Counted from the stretch's first letter, positions 27,371 to 35,928 are shown. The stretch: DNA of 64,000 nucleotides from Paraburkholderia rhizosphaerae (GCF_004366595.1 NZ_SORE01000005.1:186001-250000), one strand, 5' to 3'. A program made the numbers and translations. The notes: generated from the sequence alone by a model not told the origin.

Positions 27371-28759
27371 GTGCCGAAAAGGAACCGTGATGCGCCGGCG
27401 CTCGTATACGCGTCGGTCTCACATGACCCGAGCCTGTGCGACCGTCTGCGCGAAGCCGGATGGTCAGTCGAGCTGATCGGCAGTGTGCATGAGCTGGAGC
27501 GCACATTGCGGCACGCGCCGGCGCCCAATGTGGGCCTGCTCGAGCTCGGCGACGAGCACGCCGGCACGATGGGCGCAATTGTCGAGCACTGCGTCGGCGC
27601 GCCGCAAGTGCACTGGATCGCGGCCGTCACGACAAACCAGTTGCGGCGGGCCGCAACGCGCGAGTTGATCGGGTGCTACTGCCTCGATTATGTGTTTTTG
27701 CCATATGCGTTCGATGTCGTCGAGTCTGCGTTGCGGCGTGCGTTACGTCTTGCTTCGCTGCTGCGGGCCGTTCCGCATGCGCCGTCGGTGGCCGGCGGTC
27801 AAGCCATCGTCGGGCGCAGCGAACCGATGCAGGCATTGCAGCGTGAAATGCAGAAAGTTGCCTATACCGACGCGCCGCTCTTTATCGCCGGCGAATCGGG
27901 CAGCGGCAAGGAACTGACCGCGCGCGCTGTTCACGACGCTTCGCCCCGCGCGCAGGGGCCGTTCGTCGCGATCAACTGCTGCGCGATTCCGCCGACGCTC
28001 GTGCAAAGCGAACTGTTCGGCCACGAGCGCGGCGCGTTCACCGATGCCGAGCGCCGCAAGATCGGCCATATCGAGGCGGCCAATGGCGGCACGTTGTTTC
28101 TCGACGAAATAGGCGATCTGCCGCTCGAATGCCAGGCGACGCTGCTGCGTTTCGCTCAGGACGGCACGATCCAGCGGCTCGGTAGCGATGTATCGATTCC
28201 ACTCGATGTGCGCATCATTTCGGCGACTCATGTCGATCTCGAAGACGCCGTGCGCGGCCAGTCGTTCCGCTTCGATCTCTACCACCGGCTGTGCGTGCTG
28301 CGCATCGATGTGCCGCCACTGCGCGAACGCAGCACCGACATCCATTTGCTCGCGTTTCATCTGCTGGGTCTGTACGCGGGCGAACGAAAGTCGCGGATTC
28401 ACGGTTTCACCCCTTCCGCATTACGCGCGATGCTGCTGCACGACTGGCCGGGCAATGTCCGGGAACTTGCGAACAAGGTGCGGCGCGCGATCGTCATGGC
28501 CGACGGCGCGTATATCCGCGCCGTCGATCTCGGCCTTGCAGAACCGCCGGCGCGCCGCGCGTTGACACTTGCCGACGCGCGCGATCAAGCGGAGCGCAAC
28601 TGCCTGATTGAGGCGCTGATCGCGCATGGCAATCGGTCAGGCGAGGTGGCGGAAGAGCTCGACATATCACGCATAACGCTTTATCGACTCAGAATGCGGC
28701 ACGGGCTGCAGGATATCGCCGGGCTTGTGCCACCAAATTTTCCGGAGCGGCGCAAGTGA
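27371..28759 (+). CDS. VpsR/BerB-like sigma-54-type transcriptional activator
   Basis: 462 aa from a GTG with GAGGAGG eight bases upstream. Residues about 1-125 form a degenerate receiver in which Glu58 occupies the phospho-Asp position. Residues about 140-370 form an AAA+ domain with Walker A 'GESGSGKE', Walker B 'GGTLFLDEIGDL' and 'LYHRLCVLRIDVPPLRER'. The C-terminal Fis-type helix-turn-helix (about 405-450) reads 'NRSGEVAEELDISRITLYRLRMRHGL'. The sigma-54-contact loop is GAFTDA rather than GAFTGA. VpsR (Vibrio) and BerB (Burkholderia cenocepacia) are cyclic-di-GMP-responsive exopolysaccharide activators of this architecture. It is followed by a GTGA-overlapping gene. Likely controls pga (inference). 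Confidence 0.88.
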   Translation: MPKRNRDAPALVYASVSHDPSLCDRLREAGWSVELIGSVHELERTLRHAPAPNVGLLELGDEHAGTMGAIVEHCVGAPQVHWIAAVTTNQLRRAATRELIGCYCLDYVFLPYAFDVVESALRRALRLASLLRAVPHAPSVAGGQAIVGRSEPMQALQREMQKVAYTDAPLFIAGESGSGKELTARAVHDASPRAQGPFVAINCCAIPPTLVQSELFGHERGAFTDAERRKIGHIEAANGGTLFLDEIGDLPLECQATLLRFAQDGTIQRLGSDVSIPLDVRIISATHVDLEDAVRGQSFRFDLYHRLCVLRIDVPPLRERSTDIHLLAFHLLGLYAGERKSRIHGFTPSALRAMLLHDWPGNVRELANKVRRAIVMADGAYIRAVDLGLAEPPARRALTLADARDQAERNCLIEALIAHGNRSGEVAEELDISRITLYRLRMRHGLQDIAGLVPPNFPERRK

Positions 28760-30135
28760 GACCGATTCAAATCCCGAGCCCCGTGGGGCGTGCAATGCGT
28801 ATGCCGTTATCGGTAATCGGCATCGCCATGTTGTTATTGCCGATGTCTGCCGCGGTGCGCGCGCAAGCGCCGCAGGCCGTACCGATCGTTGCAGCCGCAT
28901 CGACTCCCGCAGCGGCGCCTGCCTCCACGTCGGCCCCGACTCGCGGATCTCATCCGGCTTCGACCGCCTTTGTCGCGCCGGTCGGCGCAGTAATGGCCGT
29001 GCCGGCGCCGGGCGTTCGGGATGAGCGCAGTTTCATGCATGGCATCGGCCAGGCAGATGGGGGTGATGGCAAGACGTGGGTGTTCTTCAGCAGTTCAGGC
29101 GTGCCGCCGCACGGCGCGGGCCGCAATGGCAGCTGGCCGCACGACGTCTATGTCGGGCAGTGGGAACCGGGTACTGCGCATCTGTCGAACGTGCGCATCT
29201 TTATCAAACGGCCCGAAGCGCAGGAGCCGGCATCGGTCGCGCAGAACACGAAGGGGACCATCTTCATCACGTTTGAGGATGGCTGGAATGCGCCGCGCAA
29301 CGTCAGCCAGCGCTATGGCGTGTATCGGCAAAACCTCAAGCCGATCCGGCCTTACCCGAGAGACGTCGAGTCCGGCGGGCATTCAGGGCACGTCGCGGCG
29401 GTCGGCGACCAGTTCGTCGTGTTTTATTCGGCTGACTGGGTGCAGGGCGGCGGCGTCGACAATCTCGGCACAGGGGGCGGTGTCTACGCGAACGTCTATG
29501 ACGGAAATGGCCGCTTTTTACGGCACGTGAACGTCGCAGCTCACGTGCGCGAATGGTGGCCGGTCGTTGCCGGTTCGCCGACCCAGGCGCTCTTTGTCTG
29601 GCAAAAGTACATTCCAGGCAGCACGATCGCGTCGTTGCAATACGCGTTGTTCGATCCGCGTACCGGCAAGCTGACGCGTACACAGGAAAGCGTCGATCCG
29701 TACCGCGTGCAGTACTACGTTTATGCGAGCGCCTATGTGCCCGCTGTCGACCGGTTCGTTGTGCTCGCAACACTCGATACCGGTCGCGCCGTGGCCTTTC
29801 TGGTCGATGGACAGGGACGCCGAACGGCCGAACTGGACTGCCTGCCTGCGCTGGTGCGTGAAAGCAATATTGCCGTCGAAGGCAATGCGGTGTTCGTCCC
29901 TACTCAGGACGGCCGGATGATGACACTCGGGCTTGAAGGCGACCACATCGTGCTGCGCGGCACGCAACGCGCGCCGTTCGCATGGGGCAATACCGGCGTA
30001 ACCGGAATCGTGAGCGGAGATATGGTGCATTTTGTATCGCTGTCGCCCGACGGTCTGCGTGAAGCGGACTTCAGCACGCAAAAGCAGATAGCGGCGAGCC
30101 CGGGTGATCGTTGCGTGGTGCGGGCATCGAAATAA
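28756..30135 (+). CDS. Predicted secreted protein, possible beta-propeller
   Basis: 459 aa. Starts at the GTGA overlap with the activator gene, so translation is coupled. A signal peptide ends near residue 37 ('AMLLLPMSAAVRAQA'), then an Ala/Pro/Thr linker (38-85) and a large beta-rich domain with regularly spaced 'W.FFSSSG', 'VYVGQWEPGTAHLSNVRIF', 'GTIFITFEDGW', 'HVAAVGDQFVVFYSADW', 'QALFVWQKYI', 'VDRFVVLATLDTG', 'GNAVFVPTQDGRMMTLG' blades. The blade periodicity suggests a 6- or 7-blade propeller; I do not recognise a named family. Position between a matrix regulator and glmS points to a secreted role in the PNAG matrix. Confidence 0.75.
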   Translation: MRPIQIPSPVGRAMRMPLSVIGIAMLLLPMSAAVRAQAPQAVPIVAAASTPAAAPASTSAPTRGSHPASTAFVAPVGAVMAVPAPGVRDERSFMHGIGQADGGDGKTWVFFSSSGVPPHGAGRNGSWPHDVYVGQWEPGTAHLSNVRIFIKRPEAQEPASVAQNTKGTIFITFEDGWNAPRNVSQRYGVYRQNLKPIRPYPRDVESGGHSGHVAAVGDQFVVFYSADWVQGGGVDNLGTGGGVYANVYDGNGRFLRHVNVAAHVREWWPVVAGSPTQALFVWQKYIPGSTIASLQYALFDPRTGKLTRTQESVDPYRVQYYVYASAYVPAVDRFVVLATLDTGRAVAFLVDGQGRRTAELDCLPALVRESNIAVEGNAVFVPTQDGRMMTLGLEGDHIVLRGTQRAPFAWGNTGVTGIVSGDMVHFVSLSPDGLREADFSTQKQIAASPGDRCVVRASK

Positions 30136-30221
30136 TCAATTCGATCAGGGAAGACGGAGGGTTCACGTGATGTAACGCAGTTCTCATTAGAGCAATTTGA
30201 GCAGTCCCAGTGGAGGCGAAT

Positions 30222-32039
30222 ATGTGTGGAATCGTGGCAGGAGTAACCCAGCGCAATATTGTGCCGATGTTGCTGGACGGGCTGAAACGCCTCGAATATC
30301 GCGGCTATGATTCGTGCGGTGTCGCGGTGCTTCAACAGGGCGCGCCACGGCGCGTGCGGACGCTCGCGCGGGTGCGGGCGCTCGAGACCGACGTGACCGC
30401 CGAAGCGCTGGACGGGTCGACCGGCGTCGCACATACGCGCTGGGCCACGCACGGCGTACCCGCAATTGATAATGCTCATCCGATTTTTTCGCGGGACCAG
30501 ATCGCGGTGGTGCATAACGGCATTATCGAAAATTACGAGGAACTGCGCGAATCGTTGCGCGCGCAAGGGTACGAATTCAATAGCCAGACTGACACGGAAG
30601 TGATTGCGCACCTGATTCACAGTCACTACTGCGGCGACCTGCTCGCCGCCGTGCACAACACCACTCGCGTGTTGCGCGGCGCCTATGCGATTGCTGTGAT
30701 TTGCCGGGACGAACCACGGCGCGTGATTGGCGCGCGGCAAGGTTCGCCGCTCGTCGTCGGACTGGACGACGACAGCGCATTTCTCGCGTCCGATACGTTT
30801 GCGCTCGCCAATTGCGCGCGGCGGTTTATTTATCTCGAAGATGGCGACATTGCCGATATCGTGCGCGGCCATGTCCGCATCATCGACCCGACCGGCGGTG
30901 ATGTTGCGCGCGACGTCCGTGCGGTCGCCAAGCAGGAGGACGACGCGGAACTCGGCGCGTACCGCCACTATATGCAGAAGGAAATTTTCGAGCAGCCGGT
31001 CGCAGTCGCGCGCACCGCGGGGCATGTTCATTCGCTTGATACCGAGCCGTTCGGCACAGCCGCACCCGAGATGCTGACGGGCATCGAACGCGTGCTAATG
31101 CTCGGCTGCGGGACGAGCCACTACGCGGCGCTTACCGCGCGCGGCTGGTTCGAGCGTCTCGCCGGTGTCACCGCGCACGCGGAGATATCGAGCGAGTTCC
31201 GCTATCGCGATCATGTGAAGGAGCGCGGCACGCTCGTCGTGCCGATCTCGCAGTCGGGCGAGACCGCCGATACGCTTGCCGCGCTACGCTACGCGCAGTC
31301 AATGGGGGAAGCGCTCACGCTCACCCTCTGTAATGTCGCGGCAAGCGCGATGGTCCGGCAAAGCCGATGGGCGTTCATTACCCAGGCTGGGCCGGAAATC
31401 GGCGTCGCGTCGACGAAGGCATTCACGACACAACTGGCCGCGCTGTTTCTGCTTGCGCTGACGATTGGCCGGCGGCGCGGCCGCATCAACGACGACGAGG
31501 CCGTCGTCTATCTGCGCCAACTCGCGGGCTTGCCCGACGCATTGCGCAGCGTGCTCGCACGCGAGCCGCAAATCATGGCGTGGGCGGAGGAGCTGCATCG
31601 CAAGGAGAATGCGCTATTCCTCGGGCGCGGACTGCATTTTCCGATCGCGCTCGAGGGTGCCCTTAAGCTCAAGGAGATTTCATATATCCATGCCGAGGGC
31701 TATCCGGCGGGCGAACTGAAGCATGGGCCGCTTGCGCTCGTCACCGAAGCGATGCCGGTAATTGTCACCGCGCCGAACGACGTGCTGCTCGACAAACTCA
31801 AGTCAAACGTCCAGGAAGTGCGCGCGCGCGGCGGTCAGCTTTATGTCATCGCGGATACCGATACGCAGTTCGCGAGTTCGCCCGGGGTGCGGGTGATCCA
31901 GATGCCTGCGTACTATGGGCCGCTATCGCCTGTACTGCACGTGATCGCGTTCCAGTTGCTCGCTTATCACGTCGCGTGTCTACGCGGCACCGACGTTGAC
32001 AAGCCGCGCAATCTGGCGAAATCGGTGACGGTTGAATGA
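30222..32039 (+). CDS. glmS: Glutamine--fructose-6-phosphate aminotransferase (isomerizing)
   Basis: 605 aa. The start was moved to 30222 so that the mature N-terminus is Cys, as required for the Ntn glutaminase nucleophile ('MCGIVAG'); GGAGG lies five bases upstream. The glutaminase domain (1-235) has 'TRWATHGVP' and '[12 protein letters not shown]'. Two SIS domains follow ('[17 protein letters not shown]', '[16 protein letters not shown]') and the C-terminus ends 'NLAKSVTVE'. It makes glucosamine-6-phosphate, the entry to UDP-GlcNAc, which is the PgaC substrate. Its place 86 bp after the secreted-protein gene suggests a dedicated, co-regulated copy beside a presumed housekeeping glmS elsewhere (inference). 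Confidence 0.95.
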   Translation: MCGIVAGVTQRNIVPMLLDGLKRLEYRGYDSCGVAVLQQGAPRRVRTLARVRALETDVTAEALDGSTGVAHTRWATHGVPAIDNAHPIFSRDQIAVVHNGIIENYEELRESLRAQGYEFNSQTDTEVIAHLIHSHYCGDLLAAVHNTTRVLRGAYAIAVICRDEPRRVIGARQGSPLVVGLDDDSAFLASDTFALANCARRFIYLEDGDIADIVRGHVRIIDPTGGDVARDVRAVAKQEDDAELGAYRHYMQKEIFEQPVAVARTAGHVHSLDTEPFGTAAPEMLTGIERVLMLGCGTSHYAALTARGWFERLAGVTAHAEISSEFRYRDHVKERGTLVVPISQSGETADTLAALRYAQSMGEALTLTLCNVAASAMVRQSRWAFITQAGPEIGVASTKAFTTQLAALFLLALTIGRRRGRINDDEAVVYLRQLAGLPDALRSVLAREPQIMAWAEELHRKENALFLGRGLHFPIALEGALKLKEISYIHAEGYPAGELKHGPLALVTEAMPVIVTAPNDVLLDKLKSNVQEVRARGGQLYVIADTDTQFASSPGVRVIQMPAYYGPLSPVLHVIAFQLLAYHVACLRGTDVDKPRNLAKSVTVE

Positions 32040-32043
32040 CCGC

Positions 32044-32862
32044 TCAGTGGTGCAGATAGGTGGTCGATGTGCGCGGCGGCGCAACGGAGGACTCGCCGTG
32101 CCACTGCATCGGCCCATCAAAGTCGCGTTGTACGCGGCGCGGGCCGTTTGCTGCCGCGCCGCCGAACGGATCGATTGGCGGCGCTTTCGTCGCGTACTTG
32201 CGCACGCAGCCCCGCTGGTCCTTGCTCGCGCACGGATTGGCTGCCCGCGCCGAGGCTTCGTCGCGGGTAGCGCCTGACGCGGGCCGTGTCTTCTCACGTG
32301 CCGACCGCGTGACCGCCGCGGTACCGTCCTTCCCGGATGTGAGCTGTCTGTCCGCGAGCGGATCGGCGTCGGGCGCGGATGCGGCGGCCGGTGCGGCCAC
32401 TGCAGCCGGCAATTCGGGGAACGCCGCGAGATCTCCCGGCAACCACGCCATTCCCATCACTGTGCGCGGCATCAACGCTTCGGCGCGGCGCAGTGTGTCG
32501 GGATTTCCCATTCCCACGATCGCGACGTAGCCGCCGAATACCAGGACGAATGCGCTGACCGCTACGCCCAACCCCATCCATGCCGCCGCGTTATTGTTCG
32601 GATCAATAGGATCGGAAAAAGGGCCGTTGCTAAACGGATGATTCGCAGCACCAGGTATTACGTATCCGATCGGCCTCCGCGGAATGATAATTTCATCAGA
32701 CCGTTTCTTTTCGTGAGATGTTTCAGGTAGCGGATCGCCGTGGTCCAGGCTCACGCATTCGTCGCGATCGAACTGGGCGCGATCTAACGGGGAACGATTG
32801 CGGTGCAACAGGTGGTTGGAAACGGATGCGAGGTAACTACCGATGTGAACGGGGATTTTCAT
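32044..32862 (-). CDS. Predicted single-TM protein, unknown function
   Basis: 272 aa, convergent with glmS (four bases between stops). A charged N-terminus (1-94) with an 'EIIIPRRPIGYVIPGAANHPFSNGPFSDPIDPNN' segment, one TM (about 95-117), then Ala/Pro-rich disorder and a C-terminal 'NPCASKDQRGCVRKYATKAPPIDPFGG' with two Cys seven residues apart. Start preceded by GACGACGAG. It resembles the other flanking gene (18220-18882) in layout: one TM, disordered outside part, late Cys pair; but I see no clear sequence homology. No known family. Confidence 0.65.
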   Translation of the reverse strand: MKIPVHIGSYLASVSNHLLHRNRSPLDRAQFDRDECVSLDHGDPLPETSHEKKRSDEIIIPRRPIGYVIPGAANHPFSNGPFSDPIDPNNNAAAWMGLGVAVSAFVLVFGGYVAIVGMGNPDTLRRAEALMPRTVMGMAWLPGDLAAFPELPAAVAAPAAASAPDADPLADRQLTSGKDGTAAVTRSAREKTRPASGATRDEASARAANPCASKDQRGCVRKYATKAPPIDPFGGAAANGPRRVQRDFDGPMQWHGESSVAPPRTSTTYLHH

Positions 32863-33371
32863 CTCGTCGTCCTGCGTTTTAGTTACTTTTTCACTCTAGC
32901 AGACCCTCGTCGTTTTCACGACAAAAGATTCGACGTTTTGCGGTCTTGGCCCCCTAAAAAAATTATATAGGGATGCTACGTAACTCCTTCCATTCAGACC
33001 CTAAACGAACGCGATGCGAGGTCATAATTTCAGAACTGACCAGAGCATTTTATGTTCCTGAGGGTTTATTTTTCCGATAAGCGCGGGTATTCTCCAGGCT
33101 CTTTTGTCTGTCGTTAGGTGCCGTTAACTAGCTCAGCGGCTAGGAAACGATGCCTGCCACCCCGAAAGGAACGAAGGTTCGTGCCGGTTTTTGACGGCGC
33201 GGACTCCTGAATTCCTTTCATTCAGCTTCGCCAACTTCACCGAATTGGCGTTTTTTTCCTCGGCATCGATCCGAGTGGCGGAGCTTTTTTCCTTGAAAAA
33301 GGAAATCGGACAAATTTACTCGTCCACGTCAATCGGATTCGAGCGGCCATTTATCATAGGAATACTGAATT
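32863..33371. other. 509-bp spacer holding a structured leader with terminator
   Basis: The left third (32880-33080) is AT-rich and probably holds promoters for both divergent genes. From about 33120 on, several stems appear: CTAGC-N6-GCTAG (33128-33143), GCCG-N8-CGGC (33183-33198), then the intrinsic terminator at 33229 and a second stem CTCGG-N7-CCGAG (33259-33275) with T6 at 33285. This is more structure than a simple leader needs. It did not match any riboswitch class I know. Confidence 0.5.
33229..33257 (+). terminator. Intrinsic terminator inside the leader of the discoidin-domain gene
   Basis: CGCCAA, ten-base loop, TTGGCG, then seven T. It lies 115 bp upstream of the start of the next plus-strand gene, and no plus-strand gene lies between it and glmS, so it can only act on a transcript that leads into that gene: an attenuator arrangement. 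Confidence 0.65.
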
Positions 33372-34793
33372 TTGCGCCTCACCTCTCCCGCCCTTCGTAT
33401 CGCCGCAGCTGGTTTTGCCCTCTCCGCACTTGCCGTACAGGTCCAGGCGGCCTGTGTGAACAGCCCCGCTGACCAGTCAAGTTCCACTTTGCCTTCGACG
33501 CTCACCGGCAAGCTCGCGTACCACAGCTACGTCAGCTACGGCGACGGCACGAGCCAGCTTTTTATTTACGACTTCACGGCACGCACGCTCACGCAAGTGT
33601 CGAAAAGCTCGTGGGGCATCAAAGATCCGATGAATGCGGTGTTCAGTCCTGACGGCAAATGGATCGCGTTCATGGGCGTCACGAACAACGCGTGGAACGT
33701 GTTCATCTGGCAGGTCGGCTCGACTAGCGCGCCGATCAACATGACGAACAGCACTGGCCAGACCCGCAATGAAGACCCGAAATTCAGCAGCGACGGCAGC
33801 AAGCTGTTCTTCAAGCAGAACGGCGACGTGATGGAAGCGACGCTGTCGTTCACGAGCGGTGGTCCGCAGTTCACGTCGGTGGTCGATGTGACGAACACGG
33901 CGCCGGGCATCGAAAGCTCGATGCCGTTCCCGTCACCGGACAGCAGTGCGGTGTACTTCGCGACCGGCACCGGCGCGGGTCTTGGCCTGTACAAGGAAAC
34001 CATCGCGACGCATCAGAAGGTCGCGTTCGACGCGCCGCAGGGGCTGCAAACCTACTATCCGATGGTGCGGAAGGACGGTACGGTGTTCTACGCGCGTTGG
34101 CTCAGCGCTGCCAGCCAGCTCGATCAGATCTATTCGAAGGTCAACCCGGGCGACACGCCTAACCAGCTATCGATCAACGACTGCCGCGGCAATAACTCGG
34201 ATCCGGCGCCGGTTGATAACACGAACTACCTGTTCATGTCGTCGACGACGGATGGCGGGTATCAGCTGTACCTCGCGGATGTCAGCACCGGCAAGCGCTG
34301 GAATTTGTCGCAACTCGGCGTGAACTCGGACAAGACGAAGGCAAAGCTTGGCTCGAACTACTGGAGCGGCACGACCACGTCGACACCGGGCAAGACGCTG
34401 CTGTCGCAGGGCAAGCCCGCAACCGCTTCGTCGAGCTACAACTCGAGCCTGACGGCGGACAAGGCGTTCGACGGCAATACGTCGAGCACGCGCTGGGATT
34501 CGATCGAAGGCAATTCGGCGGGCACGCAGTGGATCACGGTCGATCTCGGCGCGGTGAAGACCGTCACTGCAGTCGACCTGTATTGGGATGCGGGCGCGAG
34601 TGCGTATCAGATCCAGACGTCGAACGACAACGCGAACTGGACCACGATCTACTCGACGTCGAGTGGTGTCGGCTCGGGTCACGTGTCGCTTGCGAACCTG
34701 AAGGGCAGTGGCCGCTATGTGCGCATGTTCGGCACGAAGCGCGCGACCCCGTGGGGCTACTCGCTCGACGAGATGCAGGTGTGGGGTTCGTAA
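33372..34793 (+). CDS. Secreted beta-propeller (PD40-like) protein with C-terminal F5/8C discoidin domain
   Basis: 473 aa from a TTG; the protein then starts with a clean signal peptide (1-26, 'AAAGFALSALAVQVQAA'). Residues about 45-320 contain TolB/WD40-like propeller repeats ('AVFSPDGKWIAFMG', 'PKFSSDGSKLFFKQ', 'PFPSPDSSAVYFATG', 'LYLADVSTGKRWNLSQL'). Residues about 340-473 are an F5/8 type C domain: 'LLSQGKPATASSSYNSSLTADKAFDGNTSSTRWDS...WITVDLGAVKTVTAVDLYWD' to 'GRYVRMFGTKR..PWGYSLDEMQVWG', which binds carbohydrate or cell surfaces. Likely an exported glycan-binding protein; its place beyond the PNAG genes suggests a matrix protein. Controlled through the leader at 33120-33290 (inference). 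Confidence 0.87.
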   Translation: MRLTSPALRIAAAGFALSALAVQVQAACVNSPADQSSSTLPSTLTGKLAYHSYVSYGDGTSQLFIYDFTARTLTQVSKSSWGIKDPMNAVFSPDGKWIAFMGVTNNAWNVFIWQVGSTSAPINMTNSTGQTRNEDPKFSSDGSKLFFKQNGDVMEATLSFTSGGPQFTSVVDVTNTAPGIESSMPFPSPDSSAVYFATGTGAGLGLYKETIATHQKVAFDAPQGLQTYYPMVRKDGTVFYARWLSAASQLDQIYSKVNPGDTPNQLSINDCRGNNSDPAPVDNTNYLFMSSTTDGGYQLYLADVSTGKRWNLSQLGVNSDKTKAKLGSNYWSGTTTSTPGKTLLSQGKPATASSSYNSSLTADKAFDGNTSSTRWDSIEGNSAGTQWITVDLGAVKTVTAVDLYWDAGASAYQIQTSNDNANWTTIYSTSSGVGSGHVSLANLKGSGRYVRMFGTKRATPWGYSLDEMQVWGS

Positions 34794-34814
34794 TCCCGCT
34801 GCACCGGCTGGCTT

Positions 34815-34833
34815 AGGCGCCGTTACGGCGCCT
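34815..34833. terminator. Hairpin between convergent genes
   Basis: Perfect 8-base arms AGGCGCCG / CGGCGCCT around TTA, between the discoidin-domain gene and the oppositely transcribed oxidoreductase gene. No U-tract on either strand. Confidence 0.6.
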
Positions 34834-34849
34834 GACGGCCGATGCGCTG

Positions 34850-35836
34850 TCAGCCGATATCGACGACCAGCTTGCCGCGTGCGCTGCCGTCGGAGAGTGC
34901 CTGGTACGCGTATTCGGCCGAAGCGGGATCGAAGCGGCGCGGATCGACGCGCGGCATCAGTTTGCCGCTGTCGACGAGACGCGCCGCTTCGCGAAGCATC
35001 TCACCGTGATGCGAGCGATGTTGTCCGCTTAATAACGGGTGCAGCGTGAACACGCCCGAGTAGGTCGCTTCGCGAAACGACAATGGCGCGAGCGCGTGTG
35101 TGCCCCAGCCGAGCGCGCTGACCACGTGCCCGAAATGTTTGACAGCGGCGAACGACGCGTCGAGCGTCGCGCCGCCGACCGTATCGACGACCACGTCGAA
35201 GCCCGCACCCGCGGTGCAGGACGCAACATACTGGTCGACCGTCTGCGTGCGATAGTCGATCGGCGTAGCCCCCAATTGCGCAACGTAGTCGAGATCGCGC
35301 GCGCTTGCGGTAGCGAAGACGGTCGCGCCAATCGCGACCGCGAGCTGCACCGCGAGGTGACCGACACCTCCCGCGCCGCCTTGCACGAGCACGTTCTGCG
35401 CGGCTTGCAGATGGGCGCGATCGACGATGCCCGACCACGCGGTGATGAATGCGAGCGGCAGCGCGGCAGCATCATGAAACGACAGACTCCGCGGCTTCAG
35501 CGCAATCAGGCGTGCGTCCACGGCCGCGTATTGCGCGAGCGACCCTTGAATGCCGCCGACGCCGCCAGTCATTCCGAATACCTGATCTCCCACATTGAAC
35601 GCGGTGACACCGGGCCCCACGGATTCGACGGTACCGGCGAGGTCGATGCCCAACACAAGCGGTAAAGGATGCTTTGCATGCGCGGCCTGTCCTGCGCGAA
35701 TTTTTGCGTCGAGCGGGTTCAAGCCACTTGCCGCAATGCGCACCAGCACTTGTCCGGTGGCGGGTGCGGGCTTCGGCAAGCGGGTCCATTCAAGCGGACC
35801 GTTGTGACGATTCAGTACGAGTGCCTGCATGGACAT
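34850..35836 (-). CDS. Zinc-free NADPH:quinone oxidoreductase-type MDR protein
   Basis: 328 aa medium-chain dehydrogenase/reductase. N-terminal catalytic fold 'QVLVRIAASGLNPLDAKIRAG', 'PLVLGIDLAGTVESVGPGVTAFNVGDQVFG', then a Rossmann fold 'VLVQGGAGGVGHLAVQLAVAIGATVFATAS', the AxxGxxG-type NADPH site of the zeta-crystallin/quinone-reductase group. No zinc-binding Cys cluster. Start at 35836 has AAGGA seven bases upstream. Divergent from a LysR gene across 92 bp, so probably its target. The physiological substrate (quinone or enone) is not determined. Confidence 0.9.
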   Translation of the reverse strand: MSMQALVLNRHNGPLEWTRLPKPAPATGQVLVRIAASGLNPLDAKIRAGQAAHAKHPLPLVLGIDLAGTVESVGPGVTAFNVGDQVFGMTGGVGGIQGSLAQYAAVDARLIALKPRSLSFHDAAALPLAFITAWSGIVDRAHLQAAQNVLVQGGAGGVGHLAVQLAVAIGATVFATASARDLDYVAQLGATPIDYRTQTVDQYVASCTAGAGFDVVVDTVGGATLDASFAAVKHFGHVVSALGWGTHALAPLSFREATYSGVFTLHPLLSGQHRSHHGEMLREAARLVDSGKLMPRVDPRRFDPASAEYAYQALSDGSARGKLVVDIG

Positions 35837-35861
35837 GACCGTTTCCTTGATGAGCCAGCGA

Positions 35862-35881
35862 ATAGACGCATCGTCGCCTAT
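35862..35881. promoter_or_regulatory. Candidate LysR box in the divergent promoter
   Basis: ATAG-N12-CTAT dyad with an inner GACG-CAT-CGTC dyad, in the 92-bp gap between the oxidoreductase and its divergent LysR gene. Fits the interrupted-dyad form of LysR sites, but is short. Confidence 0.4.
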
Positions 35882-35928
35882 GCTTGAATGAATGTAAATC
35901 GACGTTTTCGCATGGTGCTCAAACGAAA

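Noticed and set aside
33121-33195. tRNA-like text (TAGCTCAGCGG and GGTTCGTG)
   Set aside because: The D-arm-like and T-loop-like words are present, but no acceptor stem, anticodon stem or T-stem pairs can be formed around them.
33080-33228. Cyclic di-GMP (GEMM-I) riboswitch upstream of the discoidin-domain gene
   Set aside because: The expected core words (CACGCAAAGG-type and GCAAAGCC) are absent, so a named class is not supported; only the terminator is reported.
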